A stretch of 64,000 nucleotides of DNA from Atopsyche davidsoni (taxonomy: Eukaryota; Arthropoda; Insecta; Trichoptera; Hydrobiosidae): assembly GCA_022113835.1 (NCBI GenBank), contig JAILWY010000014.1, forward strand, positions 2,728,001-2,792,000, written 5' to 3'. Within the stretch, counting starts at the first letter, position 1. Every line of letters starts with the position of its first letter. Below are positions 1-9,872 of the stretch, in pieces. The position numbers were made by a program, and so were the translations under genes. The notes beneath the pieces were generated by a model. That model ran no database searches. It was not told where the DNA came from and was given only the letters and a program-made list of their open reading frames with translations.

Positions 1-628
1 TTTTGCAAATCGTGTCGGTTCACTCACTTACAAAACACATCTTGTTTAAAATGACTGCATAAAACTGCCTATAAATGACATCCACATGTGAATTTTTTGC
101 TTTGCTTTGGCGCACTAACGCCACCGCTGCCAACCATACGGCCTTCGGGCGAAAATTGCGTCGCGTTTCGAGCCACACTTTCAAAACACGCCTACGGTAA
201 ACCGCCTACTGTCCTTGTCTGGCTTCGGCTGTGACGTCACGAGCGTCCGACGCTTCCGATGACGCACCTGATGTATCGTCCGATAGCACGCCATGTGAAT
301 TCCAATATCACGTGATGAAACATCTGATTACTGGTCTGGTGGGCGTTGCGAGACGAGGTGGACGCGAGGCAGACATGAATGAGCCTGAACCTGCTTTGCA
401 TACTGAATTAATGTAGCGTGTGGCAAAAACCTCTGGTATTTTTCAGCGGATGTGATGCAATGCGCGTGTAGCGCATGCAATCCTCAGCGTTTTTGTGTAA
501 TTTTGAGTGTCACTGCCGATAAAAACGATTGTATCTGATAAAAAGTCTCTCTCTCTCAAAACAAAATTCCAAGGTCACCAGCATCGCGAAGGAGGTCAGA
601 ACGAAGCGAACCTTAACTCACAACAATA
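1..628. other. Non-coding stretch, no gene seen
   Basis: No coding frame with convincing composition is visible. The stretch holds a moderately GC-rich block at about 110-410, including a full palindromic CRE-type site TGACGTCA at 232-239. Possible regulatory DNA; nothing more can be supported. Confidence 0.4.
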
Positions 629-1530
629 ACAAGTCTTCTGCGTGCAATAAAAACATATTTATTTATATTCCTGGTGATGGCTTCAATGTCGGAACCGACA
701 CATGGAAAACGCTAAATATACCTGTTTGTTGCTGCTGTAAAAACGTTCAAAATCATCACCATCGCGAGAGATTTGGATTTCAAAGTTTGTTAAGTGGAAA
801 GAGCCCCAAAAAAACTCTGGTAACTATATAAACGTACAAAGCACTCTTCGCGTGCAATAAAAACATATTTATATATATTCCTGATGATGGCTTCAATGCC
901 GAAACCGACACATGGAAAAACGCTAAAGAACAGCATATATACAACAAATATACTTGTTTGTTGCTGCTGTAAAAACGATCAATGTCATCAGCATCGCGAG
1001 AGATTTGGATTTCAAAGTTGTTAAGTGGAAAGAGCCCCAAAAAAAGTCTGGTAACTATATAAACGTACAAAGCACTCTTCGCGTGCAATAAAAACATATT
1101 TATATATATTCCTGATGATGGCTTCAATGCCGAAACCGACACATGGAAAAACACTAAAGAACAGCATATATACAATAAATATACCTGTTTGTTGCTGCTG
1201 TAAAAATGATCAATGTCATCAGCATCGCGAGAGATTTGGATTTCAAAGTTGTTAAGTGGAAAGAGCCCCAAAAAAACTCTGGTAACTTTATAAACGTACA
1301 AAGCACTCTTCGCGTGCAATAAAAACATATTTATATATATTCCTGATGATGGCTTCAATGCCGGAACCGACACATGGAAAACGCTAAAGAACAGCATATA
1401 TACAACAAATATACTTGTTTGTTGCTGCTGTAAAAACGATCAATGTCATCAGCATCGCGAGAGATTTGGATTTCAAAGTTGTTAAGTGGAAAGAGCCCCA
1501 AAAAACTTTATTTACGTACAAAGCACAGGA
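629..1530. repeat. Tandem repeat, unit about 231 bp, four copies
   Basis: The block GCGTGCAATAAAAACATATT recurs at about 640, 850, 1081 and 1312. The two inner intervals are 231 bp; the first is shortened to about 210 bp. Each unit also carries a TTTGTTGCTGCTGTAAAAA segment and a GCGAGAGATTTGGATTTCAAAG segment. Copies differ by a few substitutions and A-run lengths, so this is a fairly young local satellite. A 205-codon open frame on the minus strand repeats with the unit and is a by-product, not a gene. Confidence 0.9.
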
Positions 1531-1909
1531 ATCAAAATACAAGCAGTGAAACTTGGCCGAGCTCCGGGCGGCCATTCCGGCGAGATAAGATCCTGGCCGC
1601 GAATAAAACTTTCATAGTCTATGAAATTTTCCGGGCGGCTCGCTCCTCCCCTCTTGCGGAGTTCCTTTTATCTCCCGTTTAGTGCCCACTATCTTACTAC
1701 CCGTGTTCCTACAAACACAATGTACGGACATATTATATATGATTACTCAGCGAGTGAGCACTACGCCGTGCTTTAGCTGGATGCCTATAAAAGCTCGATA
1801 TTTTCAGAGCCCTACAATTCCTACAGTTACTTATGGCTTCCGTCCAGTTTTCCTTCTAAATATTTTTCGTTAATACATTGAATAATTCCTGTGTTTGATA
1901 CCTTCTTCA
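1531..1909. other. Non-coding spacer
   Basis: Mixed-composition DNA between the 231-bp array and the first Rep-A copy. No gene, RNA or recognisable element is seen. Confidence 0.4.
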
Positions 1910-2350
1910 TCAAGTGCCTCTCCTCAAAGGAGGTTGGCTACCATTTCACTGAGGCAGTTTTCTGAGGGGAGTATAGTGTAGTGGGTCGCCGGTTTCTTTT
2001 ACACAAAAGTCTGCGTATTGCTCCTGCCCTAAAGCATTATTACTACAAAGCTCACAAATTGGCGTTTAGATCTGATACGCTTTCGAAATACTTTTAAAGC
2101 ACATCCCTCCACAATTATTCCAAGTCCACTTCTCCATTACCGATCCTTTCCACACGCTCAGAATACAGATTGGCAGCCATGCACAAGCAACAGAATGGGG
2201 ACAGCGGGAAGTCCTTTTATTTAATATTTTAAAATACAGTAAGCCAAAATATATTTTAGGCATTTAGATCTGGTACTTCTTCAAGGTATTTCTAGAGCAC
2301 ATCCCTCCACAATCATTCCTAGTCTACAACTCCATTACCGATCCTTTACA
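1910..2350 (+). mobile_element. Dispersed repeat Rep-A, copy A, with partial tandem tail
   Basis: This matches, with gaps, the blocks at 11.3, 12.4, 19.0, 43.1, 54.4 and 57.3 kb. Diagnostic strings are a CCTCTCCTCAAAGGAGG palindrome at the left edge, then GGCGTTTAGATCTGATAC, GCACATCCCTCCACAAT and GCAGCCATGCACAAGCAACAG. After about 2266 the AGATCT...CACATCCCTCCACAAT part is repeated once more. No coding capacity is visible. It is a SINE- or MITE-like interspersed family; its class is not recognised and Rep-A is only a local label. Confidence 0.75.
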
Positions 2351-2379
2351 GCAACAAAGGGAAGAACGTGTTTGATACA

Positions 2380-3495
2380 TGCACTGATATTACGATAAAA
2401 ATATTCTCGTTCTGTAAATAACCCGACAGTTTATGCCTTAAAATTACTGCAGTGCCCTTCAGTTCCGTCCTGTCTACATGTTTAAACTGAATATTTTAAT
2501 TAACACTATTAATAAATATAATATTAAATGTATGCACTAATATTAATACTAAACACATCTCCCTTTGTAAATAACCTGTCAGCCTTCAGCGATAGCCTTA
2601 CAACCCTTTCAGTTTCCTGTTCTTACGTTAATGAGAAAATTTTAATTAAATATTCTTCATTAAAACAAATAATTATTATTTATTTAATATATGCGCTAAT
2701 ATTTAAATTGAACATTGCTCGCTTTGAAAATTACAAGACAGCCTTAATCTAAAGCCTCACAGTTTCGCACAGATCTCTTCAGTTTTCCTGAAACCAGTTT
2801 ATACTTAACATGTATAAAGTATTCTAGTATTTCATGTATGCACTAATGATGAACATAAAAATATGTACAAATTTTTTTTCAACAGAAGTTTTCCTGAAAC
2901 TGAAAAGTTTAAACGAAACATTTTTCTTTGACGCAATTAATAATTCTAGCTGATAGTTAGTTTGAACTTTGCTCGCTTTAAAAATATCAAGATAGCCTTA
3001 ATCTAAAGCCTCACAGTTTCGCACAGATCTCTTCAGTTTTCCTGAAACGAGTTTATGCTTAACATGTATAACTATTCTAGTATTTCATGTATGCACTAAT
3101 GATGAACATAAAAATTTGTATAAATTTTTTTTCAACAGAAGTTTTCCTGAAACTGAAAAGTTTTTACGAAACATTTTTCTTTGACGCAATTAATAATTCA
3201 ATCATTTAATATATGCGCTAATATTTAGATTGAACTTCGCTCGGTATGTAAATAGCCGGGCAGCCTTCACCGAGAGCCCTACAATCCCTCCAGCTCCCTT
3301 CGGCTTGTCTGAAACGAGAAAGTTTTTCACAAACAAATTATCCAGCTCGCTTACTGCAGGAGACGCACACATCCCGAGTGGTGCCGGCCAGTTAGCGGGA
3401 CTCCCGACCAAACTGAAATTCAGGCCAGGCTCTGATACGGAAAATGTATTTTGTCTGGTACTTTACGGCCAGCGCTATCCGGCCCGAGCATAACT
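2380..3495. repeat. Degenerate tandem repeat with a clear 253-bp duplication
   Basis: The string GCCTTAATCTAAAGCCTCAC recurs 253 bp apart (about 2741 and 2994) in near-identical surroundings, covering about 2690-3195. More diverged relatives, marked by a TATGCACTAATATT or TATGCGCTAATATT string followed by GTAAATAACC-like text, begin near 2380, 2528 and 3205. The whole stretch looks like an ageing satellite with one recent duplication. Confidence 0.7.
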
Positions 3496-3705
3496 CAATT
3501 CCCCAAATGGAATTACAAAATTTTTGCAGCCGCTGTGACGTTATAGGAACCTATACAACCCCATAACGCGCTGTGCCTCGGGCGATATACCCCAACGCCT
3601 GTCGACAGTAACTTTAACCTCATATTATAAAATAATCGATGTAATAACATATATGCGTTTATTTCCTATTCCCTGGTAGTCCCTTTTTCTTCTGTTGCCT
3701 CTCCC

Positions 3706-4085
3706 CATAAGAGGGTGAACATGTCTCTATCCTGGGTCAGTCTCACCAATCCCATCTCCAGACACTGACACTTGACAATCAGCTGGAGGATGCCATACTT
3801 ATTGTTACGAAAAATTTGGCCTTCTTTACCAACGTCAAGAGTTCCCTTTCATTAGACACTTTCATTTGTGACGCGGTCAACCCATGGTTTCTCCTATACA
3901 GCCACACTTCTGCCGCCTCAATTCTTCGCATATTAGCCATCTTGAGTGTCCAAGCTTCGACTCCAGAAAGGAGAACTGAGAAGACATAACATTTGGTTCA
4001 GATTATTACTTTCCTCAAATTATTAAATGTACTGCGTGCTGTCTCAATCCTTACTTTAATTTCCTGAAACCTTTGCGTGTGGGAT
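3706..4085 (-). pseudogene. RTE-like LINE fragment (C-terminal reverse transcriptase region), broken
   Basis: Read on the minus strand, the translation contains peptides typical of the end of insect RTE/BovB-type reverse transcriptases: RIETARSTFNNLRKV, then KCYVFSVLLSGVEAWTLK, RRIEAAEVWLYRR, and a tail of the form ...LTASQMKVSNERELLTLVKK. In-frame stops and missing blocks break it, so it is a dead 5'-truncated copy. A related fragment lies at 55.9-56.05 kb and a shorter possible trace at 13.9 kb. The clade call rests on remembered family motifs, not on a search. Confidence 0.75.
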
Positions 4086-4626
4086 TCCATAGATAATGTA
4101 ATCTAGCTTTTTAGATACTTTTTAACTAATCTACATGTTTACATTACTTAACTTTTTATATAGAATATTTATTGACTTCATAAAAACCTAACCTAAAAAC
4201 CATAGTCGGTATACACTAACTAAATCGTCTATTTTTAAACTAAATTGTATGTTTATTATTATTTTTGGTTTGTATATACTTTAATATAATATAATGTGTC
4301 AATTAATTCTCTAAATAAAACGACAATGACATAATAGAAACCTAAATGAGCTCTTGAGTTGATATAATGGTAATGCCTCTATCAGTGAAAACTCGCAATA
4401 TAATTTGTGAAATTATTGAATTACTGAACTGAACCTAATATTGACCTATTTTTAGGTCTGTGGAGGCTTATCAACTTAATTAGATAATGTTATGCCAGGT
4501 TAAATTCTACAAATATAGTTTCATAGAGTGCGGTCGCCGTGACGTCATAATGTATCGACCGAAACTAAAAATTTCATTTGTTCAACATTTAACTCACTAA
4601 CGATTAAATATATGATTAAAGCTATA
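4086..4626. other. AT-rich non-coding stretch
   Basis: AT-rich DNA without a convincing frame. It contains one palindromic TGACGTCA site at 4540-4547. Confidence 0.4.
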
Positions 4627-4788
4627 TTATAATGATAGAAGTACCTTTGTATTTTGTGTTCACATTGAGTTTATTTAAAATAATTTGAATTACTAGTCAT
4701 CATCAAATGCATAGTTTAGTTATGCATCTGATGATGACCCAGTGTATTGGGTCGAAACTAGTAATGCAAATAATTTTAATAAACTCAA

Positions 4789-5223
4789 TGTACGCGACGT
4801 ACATTTGAACTGTACCACAAGGCACTGGCAAAGCAAAAGATTTTAACTTGGAGATTTCGGGAGCAGAGAGGTAGTTAATGAAACGCACAATTTTTCACAC
4901 TGACTCTTTATTCGTAAACAAGCATCTTTATATACAAGTAATTCTCTCAAAGGGCGCCGCGCGAGATCTCGTCAGGTCCGGGCGAAAGCCGGCCGAGACA
5001 CACCGGCGGCCATCAAGTGCGGTGCGTCTGGTCCGTCCATAGGAAGGCGTGGGCTCGTGGGCTGAGAGTGGCGGCCGCTCTGGTCACGTCGCTGGTTCTC
5101 AACCCGTATTTGCGTGCGTGACTCATCGGACGGGAAGCCGACGCGTCGTGAATCATGCCTCCGTACGGACGGCAAACTGCACGCAAATATATGACTTTTA
5201 ACTGGCGGCCGACGTCCCGTACA
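4789..5223 (-). repeat. 3' LTR of the Bel/Pao element
   Basis: 435 bp, appearing identical to 9873-10307. The long reading frame ends about 250 bp inside it, at 4972. The position before 4789 is the left target copy CTCAA. Confidence 0.92.
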
Positions 5224-8200
5224 TTCCCCCCGTGCAGTCTCCGCTGTACTAGCATCGTACGTCGGCCGGTCGTTGTTTCCGGCGCCGGGGGCGGACGGTC
5301 GGTGGCCTGCGTTGTTGGTAGTGGGCTGGCCAGCGGCGGCAGGCTGACCAGCGGCGGCGCACTGGGCAGTGGTGGTGGGCTGGCCAGTGGCGGCGCGCTG
5401 GGCAGCGGCGGCGCGCTTGGCAGCGGCGGCAGCCATGATGACGTCAAGGTCGCCTGTGAGCTTCGGGTGCACTGCCCTGGTTGTAAGGCAGGCGAACAGC
5501 GCACCGTATCCCTCTTCTTGTTGTCGGTCGTTCGTGCCCTTCATCGGGCCGAAGTAGTCCAGGCCGCAATGTGTGTACGGCAATGGTGCGGGTGCTAATT
5601 CCGCGGGTTCTCTCGTCCAGCCATCTTTGCCGCTGGTTGCCAACGCAGCCGAGAGTGGCGCAGGCGGTGGCTCCCCGGTGTGCAGCGTGTTCCAACCCGC
5701 AAATTTAAGCGGCGAAGGGACGCTGCTCGCTGCCATCGCACCTCGGAGAGGCGCAGACGGCGGCTCCTTGAAAGGCGCGTCCCGACCCGCCAGTCCAATA
5801 GGCGGCGGGACGCTGCTCACTGCCATCGCAGCTAGGAGAGGCGCAGACGGCGGCTCCTTGAAAGGCGCGTCCCGACCCGCCAGTCCAAGAGGCGGCGGGA
5901 CGTCGCGGGCTGCCTGCGCGGCCAGCAGAGTCGCAGGCGGCGGCTCCCTGGGTTGCGCGAGGCCTTTGAAGGGCGAGTCCCGCTCCGCCAGTCCAATAGG
6001 CGGCGGGACATCGCGGGCTGCCTGCGCGGCCAGCAGAGTCGCAGGCGGCGGCTCCCTGGGTTGCGCGAGGCCTTTGAAGGGCGCGTCCCGCTCCGCCAGT
6101 CCAATAGGCGGCGGGACATCGCGGGCTGCCTGCGCGGCCAGCAGAGTCGCAGGCGGCGGCTCCCTGGGTTGCGCGAGGCCTTTGAAGGGCGAGTCCCGCT
6201 CCGCCAGTCCAATAGGCGGCGGGACATCGCGGGCTGCCTGCGCGGCCAGCAGAGTCGCAGGCGGCGGCTCCCTGGGTTGCGCGAGGCCTTTGAAGGGCGA
6301 GTCCCGCTCCGCCAGTCCAATAGGCGGCGGGACATCGCGGGCTGCCTGCGCGGCCAGCAGAGTCGCAGGCGGCGGCTCCCTGGGTTGCGCGAGGCCTTTG
6401 AAGGGCGAGTCCCGCTCCGCCAGTCCAATAGGCGGCGGGACATCGCGGGCTGCCTGCGCGGCCAGCAGAGTCGCAGGCGGCGGCTCCCTGGGTTGCGCGA
6501 GGCCTTTGAAGGGCGAGTCCCGCTCCGCCAGTCCAATAGGCGGCGGGACATCGCGGGCTGCCTGCGCGGCCAGCAGAGTCGCAGGCGGCGGCTCCCTGGG
6601 TTGCGCGAGGCCTTTGAAGGGCGCGTCCCGCTCCGCCAGTCCAATAGGCGGCGGGACATCGCGGGCTGCCTGCGCGGCCAGCAGAGTCGCAGGCGGCGGC
6701 TCCCTGGGTTGCGCGAGGCCTTTGAAGGGCGAGTCCCGCTCCGCCAGTCCAATAGGCGGCGGGACATCGCGGGCTGCCTGCGCGGCCAGCAGAGTCGCAG
6801 GCGGCGGCTCCCTGGGTTGCGCGAGGCCTTTGAAGGGCGAGTCCCGCTCCGCCAGTCCAATAGGCGGCGGGACATCGCGGGCTGCCTGCGCGGCCAGCAG
6901 AGTCGCAGGCGGCGGCTCCCTGGGTTGCGCGAGGCCTTTGAAGGGCGAGTCCCGCTCCGCCAGTCCAACAGGCGGCGGGACATCGCGGGCTGCCTGCGCG
7001 GCCAGCAGAGGCGCAAACGGCGGCTCTTTGAAGGGCGCGTCCCGATCCGCCAGTCCAATAGGCGGCGGGACGTCGCGGGCTGCCTGCGCGGCCAGTAGAG
7101 GCGCAAACGGCGGCTCTCTGGATTGCGCGGCGCCTTTGATCTGCCCAGGCTCCTTTCTCTTTTCTAGCTCAGCCAGCTGGTCTTTCCGCTCAGTCGCTAG
7201 GGTGACTTGGTAGCTTCCGTGAGAAACCCAACCCAGCGAGGTGTGAGACGTGATGCGGGCGTCGCCTGCTGTCTCTTTGAGCTCTCGGGTGACGATGAGG
7301 TGGGCGTTATCCTGGCCAATCAGCAGCTGTGGTCTGATGTCTTGGCCGCTCGTCCGGGTCGTCTCGTCTTCGATCGTCTGTGCCGGGAGCATGAGAGCCT
7401 TTACCGTGCATGCTTCCACGGTGTACTCTTCAGCGTCTCCGCGCACGCGGATCTTCACTGACTGGGATAGGTTTCCGGTGGTGCATATCCCACCGATGCC
7501 GTGGAACCGGATGTTCTGGATCGGTCCCTTGGCCCCGACGCTTGCTGCAATGTCACTGTCAATCAGCGTTACTGTGGAACCTTCATCCAGCAGGGCGTGG
7601 ACGTCCATGGATCCGGTGGGGCCGCTCACGGTCACGGGCAGCACCTTGAGCAGGATGGGGTATCCCTGTCGCCAGATGCTGGCTACTGTGTTTCTTTGTT
7701 CGGGCTCGCTATGCAGCAAGCGGTGATGAGGCCTGCTGCACCCATTCTCGCCGCATTTTTGTCTGGTACAGTCCCGCGATCGGTGGGTGGACTCCAGACA
7801 AATGAAACATAGATTAAAGCGGTTCACAAAGTCCCAGCGATCATGGGTGCTCTTCTTTGTAAAGACATTGCATCTTTCTAATTTATGTTTCCCGGCTCTG
7901 CACATCGGGCAGGCGTCCCGGTTGCGGTCTTCCCGACGATCAACGCGGTGATCATCGCGGCCATCCTGGCGGCGATCCACCCCGCCATCTTGTCGGCCAT
8001 CTTGTCGGCCATCTTGCCGGCCATCTTGCCGGCCATCTTGCCGGCCATCTTGCCGGTCATCTTGCCGGCCATCTTGCCGGCCATCTTGCCGGCCATCTTG
8101 CCGGCCATCTTGCCGGTCATCTTGCCGGCCATCTTGCCGGCCATCTTGCCGGCCATCTTGCCGGCCATCTTGCCGGCCATCTTGCCGGCCATCTTGCCGG

Positions 8201-9534
8201 CCATCTTGTTCCATTATGGCAAGCACGTGAGCGTCCTTGCGCCCCCTTCCTGTGGACCGCTTGCGGTCCAGACAACCCGTGAACGCTGCCTTTTCGCAGC
8301 CCTTCATCAGCCACTTGCCTAGATCGGCGATGGTGGGTCTCTCGCTGTCATTTGGTTTGTCAAAGAATTGTTGCATCCATGCAAACTGCAGGTATGGAGG
8401 CAGCTTTAACACCATGGAGGTGAGCAAGTTTGGCATTGCCAAGTAATGATTGCCTTCCTTCCCGATGGCAGCGACAAGGTTGTTGATTGCCACTGCAATC
8501 TCTATCATCTTGTCCATTCCGTTGCCCTCCTCCATCCGCGGCATCCGTTGCATGTTTTCCAACATGGTGTTGATGATCGCGTCTCGATCACCAAAGCGGA
8601 TCCGCAGCGTTTCTATGATGTCCCCGACCCTGTCAGGGTCGTTGAGCATCCCGGCGACGGCCAAACGTGCCTCGCCTTTCAATGCCTGACGCAGTCTCAT
8701 CAGATTCTCCGAATCTGTGATTGCGCAAACACGCGACGATTGCTCCCACTGCGCAATAAATGTAGGCCAATCGACGTGATCACCGCTGAAGGGTGGTAGG
8801 TCCTTCACGCCCGACTGTCTCGCCATGAACGCCTCTATGTGCGAGATATCGCGGGTCGCGGTGTTCTCTTTCTCGTCGCTCCGAAGTGGCGGCGCGCCCT
8901 GTGCGGCCGTGTCGGACGAGACGCTTTCCTTCGCCGGCTCATCTGCAATGGTGTGCAGTGGCGAGGGGGTCCGTGGGTTTTGCAGACTGCTATCGCCCAT
9001 GACAGAACGCACTGCCTGCGTTATCGCTGTCACAAGCTGGGCCATGGGGTCGCTCTGCTGGACCCATGCCGCTGTTTGACGGTGTGGCTCTCTGGAGAAC
9101 TCTTCACTTCGAGTCTCCGCTCGCCAGGCGTCCTTCTGAGTGTTCGTTTGACCTGTTAGAGTGTCCGGTACGGCAGTCTCGCTCAATGAGCGACGTGTGC
9201 TCGGCCCGTGCGCAGGCGTGGCGACTATCTGTGCGGTGGTAGTCGGTACGCCTGAGCTTACACTAGCGGCAGCGGCAGCGGCAGCTACGGCGGCGTCGGC
9301 GGCGTCTGCGGCGTCGGCGGCGGCGGCTGAACCTGCACGTAGATGTGCAGCGTTCCTTTCTTCGGCCTCGCGAAGTTGGCGTTTCACTAACCTCATTTCT
9401 CTCCTTAATTTGATGATCGTGTCGTCTGTGGCGGTGCGGTCCGAGTGTCTCGACGACGCACTCTCAGATGCGTCGGAGTCGGCCTGGTCATCCTCGCGAG
9501 CCGCGCCCTTTCCAGAGCGGAGTGATGCTGGCAT
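4972..9534 (-). CDS. Bel/Pao Gag-protease fusion with expanded repeats and integrase stump
   Basis: One uninterrupted 1520-codon frame starting at ATG 9534. Approximate order by residue: charged coiled-coil-like N-terminus (40-60); Ala-rich run (70-90); Pao-type Gag region with DLPPFSGDHVDWPTF (about 240-440); a (DGRQ)n array (about 440-520); two zinc-knuckle-like Cys/His clusters, CPMCRAGKHKLERC and CFICLESTHRSRDC (about 545-620); retropepsin-like ALLDEGSTVTLID (about 648) and LLIGQDN (about 738); a Pro/Ala-rich array of 36-residue units (about 800-1215); then GLDYFGP and ACLTTRAVH, the start of a Pao integrase core (about 1325). From about residue 1438 the frame runs into the 3' LTR. Reverse transcriptase, RNase H and the rest of integrase are absent. 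The Gag and protease calls follow from family motifs; the protein may still assemble particles. Confidence 0.88.
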   Translation of the reverse strand: MPASLRSGKGAAREDDQADSDASESASSRHSDRTATDDTIIKLRREMRLVKRQLREAEERNAAHLRAGSAAAADAADAADAAVAAAAAAASVSSGVPTTTAQIVATPAHGPSTRRSLSETAVPDTLTGQTNTQKDAWRAETRSEEFSREPHRQTAAWVQQSDPMAQLVTAITQAVRSVMGDSSLQNPRTPSPLHTIADEPAKESVSSDTAAQGAPPLRSDEKENTATRDISHIEAFMARQSGVKDLPPFSGDHVDWPTFIAQWEQSSRVCAITDSENLMRLRQALKGEARLAVAGMLNDPDRVGDIIETLRIRFGDRDAIINTMLENMQRMPRMEEGNGMDKMIEIAVAINNLVAAIGKEGNHYLAMPNLLTSMVLKLPPYLQFAWMQQFFDKPNDSERPTIADLGKWLMKGCEKAAFTGCLDRKRSTGRGRKDAHVLAIMEQDGRQDGRQDGRQDGRQDGRQDGRQDGRQDDRQDGRQDGRQDGRQDGRQDDRQDGRQDGRQDGRQDGRQDGRQDGGVDRRQDGRDDHRVDRREDRNRDACPMCRAGKHKLERCNVFTKKSTHDRWDFVNRFNLCFICLESTHRSRDCTRQKCGENGCSRPHHRLLHSEPEQRNTVASIWRQGYPILLKVLPVTVSGPTGSMDVHALLDEGSTVTLIDSDIAASVGAKGPIQNIRFHGIGGICTTGNLSQSVKIRVRGDAEEYTVEACTVKALMLPAQTIEDETTRTSGQDIRPQLLIGQDNAHLIVTRELKETAGDARITSHTSLGWVSHGSYQVTLATERKDQLAELEKRKEPGQIKGAAQSREPPFAPLLAAQAARDVPPPIGLADRDAPFKEPPFAPLLAAQAARDVPPPVGLAERDSPFKGLAQPREPPPATLLAAQAARDVPPPIGLAERDSPFKGLAQPREPPPATLLAAQAARDVPPPIGLAERDSPFKGLAQPREPPPATLLAAQAARDVPPPIGLAERDAPFKGLAQPREPPPATLLAAQAARDVPPPIGLAERDSPFKGLAQPREPPPATLLAAQAARDVPPPIGLAERDSPFKGLAQPREPPPATLLAAQAARDVPPPIGLAERDSPFKGLAQPREPPPATLLAAQAARDVPPPIGLAERDSPFKGLAQPREPPPATLLAAQAARDVPPPIGLAERDAPFKGLAQPREPPPATLLAAQAARDVPPPIGLAERDSPFKGLAQPREPPPATLLAAQAARDVPPPLGLAGRDAPFKEPPSAPLLAAMAVSSVPPPIGLAGRDAPFKEPPSAPLRGAMAASSVPSPLKFAGWNTLHTGEPPPAPLSAALATSGKDGWTREPAELAPAPLPYTHCGLDYFGPMKGTNDRQQEEGYGALFACLTTRAVHPKLTGDLDVIMAAAAAKRAAAAQRAATGQPTTTAQCAAAGQPAAAGQPTTNNAGHRPSAPGAGNNDRPTYDASTAETARGECTGRRPPVKSHIFACSLPSVRRHDSRRVGFPSDESRTQIRVENQRRDQSGRHSQPTSPRLPMDGPDAPHLMAAGVSRPAFART
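5224..5236 (-). other. Polypurine tract of the Bel/Pao element
   Basis: Directly before the 3' LTR the minus strand reads TGCACGGGGGGAA, the G/A-rich plus-strand primer position expected for an LTR retrotransposon. Confidence 0.75.
5892..7020 (-). repeat. 108-bp in-frame tandem array encoding a 36-residue Pro/Ala-rich unit
   Basis: About ten near-identical 108-bp units, repeating for example at 6000, 6108, 6216 and 6324, flanked by shorter, more diverged units. Each encodes GLAQPREPPPATLL followed by AAQAARDVPPPIGLAERD and SPFK or APFK. Copies differ only by an Ala/Ser-type change, so the expansion is recent. It lies where reverse transcriptase and RNase H would be in a complete Pao element. 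Confidence 0.95.
7978..8212 (-). repeat. 12-bp in-frame minisatellite encoding (DGRQ)n
   Basis: About 19 copies of a 12-base unit (plus-strand CCGGCCATCTTG with rare T or G variants). It encodes Asp-Gly-Arg-Gln or Asp-Asp-Arg-Gln tetrads between Gag and the zinc knuckles. The unit length is a multiple of three and the frame is intact across the array. Confidence 0.95.
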
Positions 9535-9848
9535 TGTTTCACAGGATTACGCGCACAAATTAAAGAGTCGAAATCTGAATTTATTCACTTTTAATTACAA
9601 GTTACGTTAACAAATTTTTAAAGGGTCTGAATTTACAAAAAACTTCACTTCATACGGCAACACTTTGAGCAGGCTGGCTATGATTATGAACTTGAATTTA
9701 AACACAAACAGTTTGAAACGATTTTAGTTTACAACAAAAACACTTTTAAGTTCACTTTATTTAATTTACTATTAAAAAACACTTTTTTATTTAACTTTAA
9801 AAAACACTTTCAATTTACTTTTTTATATCACTTTTAATTCACTTTTAT

Positions 9849-9868
9849 ATCCGGATTTCGAAGGACCA
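9849..9868 (-). other. Primer-binding site, tRNA-Tyr type
   Basis: Four bases after the 5' LTR, the minus strand reads TGGTCCTTCGAAATCCGGAT. The first 11 bases complement the 3' end of insect tRNA-Tyr (…TCGAAGGA plus CCA). The remainder agrees with the T-arm side except for a small A-for-G/insertion difference. The tRNA assignment is from memory of the arthropod tRNA-Tyr sequence. Confidence 0.7.
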
Positions 9869-9872
9869 AAAA

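Noticed and set aside
780..1397. A 205-codon minus-strand frame with internal repeats
   Set aside because: It repeats with the 231-bp satellite unit and has no domain or splice context.
5573..7213. A 546-codon plus-strand frame and several 300-430-codon frames over the same stretch
   Set aside because: They are shadows of the minus-strand retrotransposon frame: the 108-bp array is GC-rich and a multiple of three, so all frames stay open together.
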